A DNA stretch of 64,000 nucleotides, from the NCBI RefSeq assembly GCF_021726515.1, contig NZ_JAKKCJ010000009.1:31047-95046 (forward strand), in the 5' to 3' direction. A program made the translations under genes and the position numbers. Shown one piece after another: positions 63,954-64,000 of the stretch (its first letter is position 1; every line of letters starts with the position of its first letter). The notes below the pieces were generated by a model. That model made no database searches, was not told the DNA's origin, and was given only the letters and a program-made list of their open reading frames with translations. Source of the stretch: Vibrio sp. CK2-1 (GTDB taxonomy: Bacteria > Pseudomonadota > Gammaproteobacteria > Enterobacterales > Vibrionaceae).

Positions 63954-64000
63954 GGCCGCCCTGTTCAACGAGACGCGCTAAGCGCTTTCAATAAGAACAA

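Noticed and set aside
63812..63994. 60-codon frame at the right edge
   Set aside because: It overlaps the rrn P1 and P2 promoters; the sequence is explained by a stable-RNA promoter region.

Overview
The window is a chromosomal, almost entirely housekeeping segment from a member of the Vibrionaceae, most likely a Vibrio. The protein sequences and their order support this: zur-dusA-pspG, orn-tRNA-queG-tsaE-amiB-mutL-miaA-hfq-hflXKC-purA, nsrR-rnr-rlmB-rpsF-priB-rpsR-rplI-dnaB-alr-pgi and cysJIH are gammaproteobacterial orders, and AmiB carries three LysM repeats. The species cannot be named from the sequence alone.

Layout. 1-6981: envC (cut by the left edge) and gpmI on the minus strand, then yibN, secB, gpsA and cysE on the plus strand. 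7305-15242: a MATE exporter, groES-groEL, a small coiled-coil periplasmic protein, a ModF-like double ATPase, an MgtC-family membrane protein and an AcuI/YhdH oxidoreductase. 15374-18767: a ParDE toxin-antitoxin pair, a LysR regulator, epmB and efp. 19160-23743: fumarate reductase frdABCD and epmA. 24144-27706: a glycerophosphodiesterase, psd, rsgA and orn. 27912-29163: nine tRNA genes, five Gly(GCC) alternating with four initiator Met(CAT). 29289-29774: an AT-rich gap with an inverted pair of perfect DnaA boxes. 29775-49367: queG, tsaE through purA, hmp/nsrR, rnr, rlmB and the rpsF ribosomal cluster. 49490-63595: a DUF481 barrel protein, dnaB, alr, an Omp85-type barrel, pgi, zur, dusA, pspG, a small unknown gene and cysJIH. 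The last 200 bases are a double ribosomal RNA promoter, so an rrn operon should start just right of the window.

Functional links. EnvC and AmiB form one septal peptidoglycan-splitting system. EpmA, EpmB and EF-P form one translation-factor modification pathway, split around frd. CysE makes O-acetylserine, and CysJIH make the sulfide it reacts with. NsrR and Hmp form a nitric oxide switch with a visible operator between them. HflX, HflK, HflC and Hfq form the classic hfl locus.

No new enzyme system or defence island is visible. The most interesting signals are non-coding. First, a datA-like DnaA-box cluster lies at the position where, as I recall, E. coli carries datA. Second, modular intergenic repeats fill gaps mainly in the first 29 kb. 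They supply the ribosome binding site of cysE and the C-terminus of the MATE protein, and they include hairpins whose arms differ in a compensatory way around one conserved loop. Third, the tRNA array shows a 600-base higher-order duplication.
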